From: UBA4459 sp963776205
Lineage (GTDB): Bacteria; Bacteroidota; Bacteroidia; Bacteroidales; F082
DNA length: 64,000 nt
Reading direction: 5' to 3'
Assembly: GCA_963776205.1 (NCBI GenBank)
Contig: CAVZLR010000004.1
Span: 62,001 to 126,000, forward strand
Of the stretch, positions 60,938-64,000 are shown piece after piece. The position numbers and the translations under genes are program-made. The notes under the pieces are model-generated. The model ran no database searches and was not told the DNA's origin. It saw nothing but the letters and a program-made list of their open reading frames with translations. Each line of letters begins with the position of its first letter. Position 1 is the stretch's first letter.

Positions 60938-60994
60938 CCGAATAAATAAAAAGGGGATAAATGTCAGTATCACGGGGCGAGTGGTATTCGCCCC
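60938..60994. repeat. two G/C-rich palindromes between the LytTR gene and the 607-residue gene
   Basis: One is ATTCGG/CCGAAT with a 2-base loop within the first half, the other is GGGGCGA (60974-60980) and TCGCCCC (60988-60994) with a 7-base loop. Neither has a T-run on the minus strand. They lie after the LytTR gene stop (61002), so they may be a terminator or binding sites; the A/T-rich surroundings make them stand out. Confidence 0.5.
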
Positions 60995-61001
60995 AAAACG
61001 C

Positions 61002-61844
61002 TTAAATAGCTTCTTTAAGCTTCATTAAATATTGCCGTGAAACCGGTATTTGTTCGTTAAAATCATTAATCGTAATCCAGTGATTTCCAGCATTTTTATT
61101 GAGTCTTTCAATATATTGCTTATTTACGATACAAATACGGTGGCAGCGAATAAAGTCAGAAAATGATTTGAGTTGCAGTTCGATATTCTTCAAGGTATTT
61201 CTGAGGAGTTTCTTTTTAAATTGCCCCCCTTCCTTATATACTATTTCAACATAATTATCGGCTGATTTTATAAAAGCAATATTTGCAACATGGAGAATTA
61301 AATTTTCAGTTAAATTATCCGAAACTAATTCGACTGTTTTAATCAGGACCTCTTCTTCGTTTTCTAATAGTTTCTTTTGAATGGTTTTCTGTTGTTCAAC
61401 CAGAGATTCATTTTCAATTTTCAATCGTCTGATCAGGTCGTAAAGTCGTAAAGCCACCGGCGGGGCAAAACAAATTAAAACCACCTTAAACATGATAAAG
61501 AAGGTGATTTCAATGCTTCCGATATAGTGCAAGTAAAAAGCAAATGCAACGGCACTCAGAACCACCATAACAATGCCACCCATAAATGATGAGAATATGG
61601 ACTGATAGTCGTTGTGGTCGTATTTCCTGATAAGCCATGGTGAAACCACACGTACAATTACCATTACCAGGAACACAATGGTTGCTAATCCTCCCACAAA
61701 CAGGAGGTTACTGTTCAGGTCTATACCTTCAAACGGGAATGGTTGAAAAAAGAGAATGAATAAGAATACACCAAGACTAATGCTGGTGAGCAGCCCGACA
61801 TCCTCCTTCAATAAATAGGTTAGTTGGTTTAAGTTTTTGTTCAT
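61002..61844 (-). CDS. membrane LytTR-type transcriptional regulator
   Basis: A 280-residue protein with four membrane helices (about 20-145), a coiled-coil-like linker (about 145-175), and a C-terminal LytTR DNA-binding domain (about 180-280). The domain shows FIKSADNYVEIVYKEGGQFKKKLLRNTLKNIELQL and FIRCHRICIVNKQYIERLN. Membrane-bound LytTR proteins without a kinase partner are a known Bacteroidota type. It could bind near the G/C-rich palindromes just downstream; no partner gene is next to it on the same strand. Confidence 0.93.
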   Translation of the reverse strand: MNKNLNQLTYLLKEDVGLLTSISLGVFLFILFFQPFPFEGIDLNSNLLFVGGLATIVFLVMVIVRVVSPWLIRKYDHNDYQSIFSSFMGGIVMVVLSAVAFAFYLHYIGSIEITFFIMFKVVLICFAPPVALRLYDLIRRLKIENESLVEQQKTIQKKLLENEEEVLIKTVELVSDNLTENLILHVANIAFIKSADNYVEIVYKEGGQFKKKLLRNTLKNIELQLKSFSDFIRCHRICIVNKQYIERLNKNAGNHWITINDFNEQIPVSRQYLMKLKEAI

Positions 61845-61895
61845 CCCAATAGGTCAGTGGTTTGAGTAATGATTGTTACATCTGTTTAACAGGTT

Positions 61896-61903
61896 CAAAG
61901 TTA
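61896..61903 (-). promoter_or_regulatory. possible promoter -7 box upstream of LytTR gene
   Basis: TAACTTTG on the minus strand fits TAnnTTTG and lies 51 bases before the ATG at 61844. Confidence 0.4.
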
Positions 61904-61949
61904 GGTGTTTTATTTGTTTAATGTATAAGTAATAATTTTGGCAAAATGT

Positions 61950-62279
61950 TTATTTGGATTCAAGGCTCATTACATAATCATAACTCTCGTCCAAATATTT
62001 AGCTACTTTTTCTAAGTCTTCCAGCATATGCTCGGGTATTAATACATAACCGTGCATTATTGAATTATATGATTTGAAAATTGTCGAATCAAATTCATCA
62101 ATGTGTTTTTTTTGAATTTCTTTCGGGAAACGAATCCCAATCTCTCCTGCTTTGTTTAATAAGGAAAACATATATCCATTGGCTGAGGTGTAAGGCATAG
62201 TTTTTCCTTTGCGCTCAATTCGAGGGCACTTTGAAACCAATTCGTCATATATTTTTAATTTCTCTTTCCACTTACTCAT
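61950..62279 (-). CDS. TfoX-like small protein
   Basis: A 109-residue protein from ATG 62279 (MSKWKEKLKIYDEL). The pattern RKGKTMPYTSANGYMFSLLNKAGEIGIRFPKE, then IMHGYVLIPEHMLEDLEKVAKYL, resembles the N-terminal domain of TfoX/Sxy, a competence-related fold found as a single domain in many genomes. The single-domain form has no settled function, and no competence genes are nearby. It follows katG, whose terminator lies between, and precedes a LytTR gene. Confidence 0.75.
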   Translation of the reverse strand: MSKWKEKLKIYDELVSKCPRIERKGKTMPYTSANGYMFSLLNKAGEIGIRFPKEIQKKHIDEFDSTIFKSYNSIMHGYVLIPEHMLEDLEKVAKYLDESYDYVMSLESK

Positions 62280-62318
62280 GGTTTTCAACTGTTTCATTAT
62301 CTATTTAAATATTATTGC

Positions 62319-62326
62319 CAAAGGTA
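62319..62326 (-). promoter_or_regulatory. possible promoter -7 box upstream of the TfoX-like gene
   Basis: TACCTTTG on the minus strand fits TAnnTTTG, 39 bases before the ATG at 62279. Confidence 0.45.
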
Positions 62327-62376
62327 CATATATGAGACGATAGTCAATTTATCAATTTTTCTGCAAATTGCACGAA

Positions 62377-62425
62377 AATAAAAGCGGGCTGTAAGTTGTA
62401 ATTTACATACGCACCCGCTTATTCA
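62377..62425 (-). terminator. terminator of katG
   Basis: On the minus strand the arms AAGCGGG (62420-62414) and CCCGCTT (62388-62382) pair, with an inner stem of TGTAA and TTACA, and the sequence continues with T-rich TTTATTTT. It lies about 60 bases after the katG stop. Confidence 0.75.
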
Positions 62426-62485
62426 ATAAAATTCAATGTAAATCTTTCGTGCTTAATTATTTATCATATTAACCGTCAACTTGAT

Positions 62486-64000
62486 TTATCTGGTTAAATC
62501 AAATCGATCAAGGTTCATCACCTTGGTCCAGGCAGCAACAAAATCATTTACAAACTTTTCTTTTGAATCATCACTGGCATATACTTCTGCCAAAGCTCTC
62601 AGTTCTGAATTAGAACCAAAGATAAGGTCTACCCGAGTTGCTGTCCACTTGAGTTCTCCAGTTTTTATATCTCTTCCTTCAAACTCCTCTTTTGCATCAG
62701 AGGTAGCTTTCCACTCAGTACGCATATCTAATAGATTTACGTAAAAATCATTTGTAAGCGTTCCAGGCTGTGTAGTAAATACACCATGTTTTGAGTGGTT
62801 ATAATTGGCATCCAGTACGCGCATTCCTCCAACCAGGACAGTCAATTCAGGCGGAGTTAAAGTAAGTAACTGGGCTTTATCCACCAGGAGTTCTTCTGAT
62901 GTAAAGGTATACTGGGTTTTCAGATAATTGCGAAATCCATCTGCCATAGGTTCGAGCACTTCCATTGAACTGATTTCAGTTTGTTCTTGCGAAGCATCAG
63001 CCCGACCCGGGGTAAAAGGAACCTGAATATCAAACCCTGCGTCTTTTGCAGCTTTTTCAACTGCAGCACTACCTCCCAAAACGATCAAATCAGCCATGGA
63101 TACTTTCTTATTATTCGATTCTGAATTGAATTCCTCTTGAATTTTTTCCAGTGTTTTCAACACTTTTTCCAATTGTTCAGGATTATTGACTTCCCAGTTT
63201 CTTTGAGGATCCAACTGAATACGAGCACCATTGGCACCTCCTTTATAATCGGAACCACGGAATGTAGACGCAGAAGCCCATGCAGTAGAAACCAGTTCAC
63301 TGATGGTCAGGCCTGAATTAAGAATTTCAGATTTCAGGGCATCCACATCTTGTGCATTGATTAATTCGTAATCAACTTTTGGGATCGGATCCTGCCAGAT
63401 AAAATCTTCAATGGGTACTTCAGGTCCCAAATACAGAACTTTTGGTCCCATATCGCGGTGGGTAAGTTTGAACCAGGCATGTGCAAATGCTTCGTTGAAT
63501 TCTTTAGGGTTTTCAAGGAATCTTCTGGAGATCTTTTCATAAACCGGGTCAAATCTTAGTGAAAGGTCAGTAGTAAGCATGGTTGGTTTATGATACTTTT
63601 TTGAATCATAAGCATCAGGAAACATTGGTGCTGCATCTTTCGCAACCCACTGGTAAGCACCTGCAGGGCTTTTTGTTAATTCCCATTCGAAATTAAAAAG
63701 CATACTAAAAAATGCATGACTCCATGCGGTTGGTGTGGGTGTCCATATGACCTCCAATCCAGAGGTGATCGCATCTGCGCCTTTTCCTGATTTATAGTCA
63801 CTTTTCCATCCAAGGCCCTGTTCTTCAATCGGAGCTGCTTCTGGTTCCGGTCCAACATGTGAAGCAGGTCCGGCACCATGTGTTTTGCCCATCGTGTGTC
63901 CACCTGCAATGAGCGCTACTGTTTCTTCGTCGTTCATTCCCATTCGTGCAAAGGTTTCGCGGATATCAATCGCAGCGGCAACAGGATCCGGATTTCCATT
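62486..64000 (-). CDS. katG: catalase-peroxidase KatG (5' end beyond window)
   Basis: The last 505 or so codons of a class I haem peroxidase that destroys hydrogen peroxide. The window opens inside NGNPDPVAAAIDIRETFARMGMNDEETVALIAGGHTMGKTHGAG. It includes the proximal haem His (GGHTMGKTHG, equivalent to His270 of M. tuberculosis KatG) and the Met of the Met-Tyr-Trp adduct (RMGMNDEET). The C-terminal duplicated domain is intact up to the stop at 62486. The Tyr and Trp of the adduct, and the distal Arg/His, lie beyond base 64000. KatG implies exposure to oxygen or peroxide. A terminator follows. Confidence 0.97.
   Translation of the reverse strand, partial: NGNPDPVAAAIDIRETFARMGMNDEETVALIAGGHTMGKTHGAGPASHVGPEPEAAPIEEQGLGWKSDYKSGKGADAITSGLEVIWTPTPTAWSHAFFSMLFNFEWELTKSPAGAYQWVAKDAAPMFPDAYDSKKYHKPTMLTTDLSLRFDPVYEKISRRFLENPKEFNEAFAHAWFKLTHRDMGPKVLYLGPEVPIEDFIWQDPIPKVDYELINAQDVDALKSEILNSGLTISELVSTAWASASTFRGSDYKGGANGARIQLDPQRNWEVNNPEQLEKVLKTLEKIQEEFNSESNNKKVSMADLIVLGGSAAVEKAAKDAGFDIQVPFTPGRADASQEQTEISSMEVLEPMADGFRNYLKTQYTFTSEELLVDKAQLLTLTPPELTVLVGGMRVLDANYNHSKHGVFTTQPGTLTNDFYVNLLDMRTEWKATSDAKEEFEGRDIKTGELKWTATRVDLIFGSNSELRALAEVYASDDSKEKFVNDFVAAWTKVMNLDRFDLTR

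Noticed and set aside
1..64000. tRNA, rRNA, CRISPR arrays, IS elements, phage genes and attachment sites
   Set aside because: I read the gaps on both strands for these and found none that I could support. Weak or diverged small RNAs could be missed without a covariance search.

Overview
The window looks like ordinary chromosome from a member of the Bacteroidota, most likely a Bacteroidales/Marinilabiliales-type organism. The support is: low GC with AT-rich gaps; repeated TAnnTTTG promoter -7 boxes, the Bacteroidota housekeeping consensus; a primary sigma factor without region 1.1; a type IX secretion C-terminal sorting domain; a TonB-dependent receptor with a carboxypeptidase-like N-domain; split transketolase genes; a long-form GAPDH; a LytTR membrane regulator; and a TPR-LuxR-like regulator. 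I see no phage, transposase, CRISPR array, rRNA or tRNA. It ends inside katG.

Layout. 0-9 kb, mainly minus strand: padR-pspC with a palindromic operator on its own promoter, a MATE exporter, APS reductase, a putative metal exporter, a TonB-dependent receptor and yidC. 9-10.5 kb, plus strand: an SPFH protein, a membrane protein and a very small ribbon-helix-helix protein lie between yidC and pyrG. 10.6-16.4 kb, minus: pyrG, long GAPDH, primary sigma factor, HtrA-type protease. 16.5-21.3 kb, plus: dapF, GNAT, mltG, phosphohexomutase, DUF2279-like protein. 21.7-25.7 kb: a Trx/Grx protein, a lone GroES, the NAD(P)HX repair enzyme and rlmD. 25.7-31.3 kb: aroK, split transketolase, and a GH3-serine hydrolase fusion. 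The transketolase N subunit and the GH3 gene carry three apparent single-T insertions. 31.3-37 kb: CDF transporter, membrane protein, rhomboid, YqgE, and a 929-residue MurL-MurD-type fusion. 37-47.5 kb: housekeeping genes, among them bTHX with a histone-H1-like tail, trmH-like, fmt, HU, AAG glycosylase, recQ, recR and pyruvate kinase. 47.6-54.4 kb: secreted/lipid-anchored proteins, a TPR regulator, a cold-shock protein with a long leader and a DEAD-box helicase. 54.5-57.8 kb: a helical lipoprotein, two L,D-transpeptidases and a third protein resembling a catalytically dead transpeptidase. 58-64 kb: an ECF-like sigma factor, a PepSY-like protein, a nitronate-monooxygenase-like protein, a LytTR regulator, a TfoX-like protein and katG.

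Two points stand out, both about the cell wall. The 34.2-37.0 kb gene fuses a MurL-type epimerase (UDP-MurNAc-L-Ala-L-Glu to -D-Glu) to a MurD-type ligase with an altered substrate motif, which would be a one-polypeptide version of the MurD2/MurL route that bypasses free D-glutamate. The 54.5-57.8 kb cluster could be a Braun-lipoprotein-like outer membrane tethering system: an all-helical lipoprotein with a Lys-rich C-terminus, a terminator just after it, then YkuD transpeptidases. Both are inferences from sequence and need experiments.
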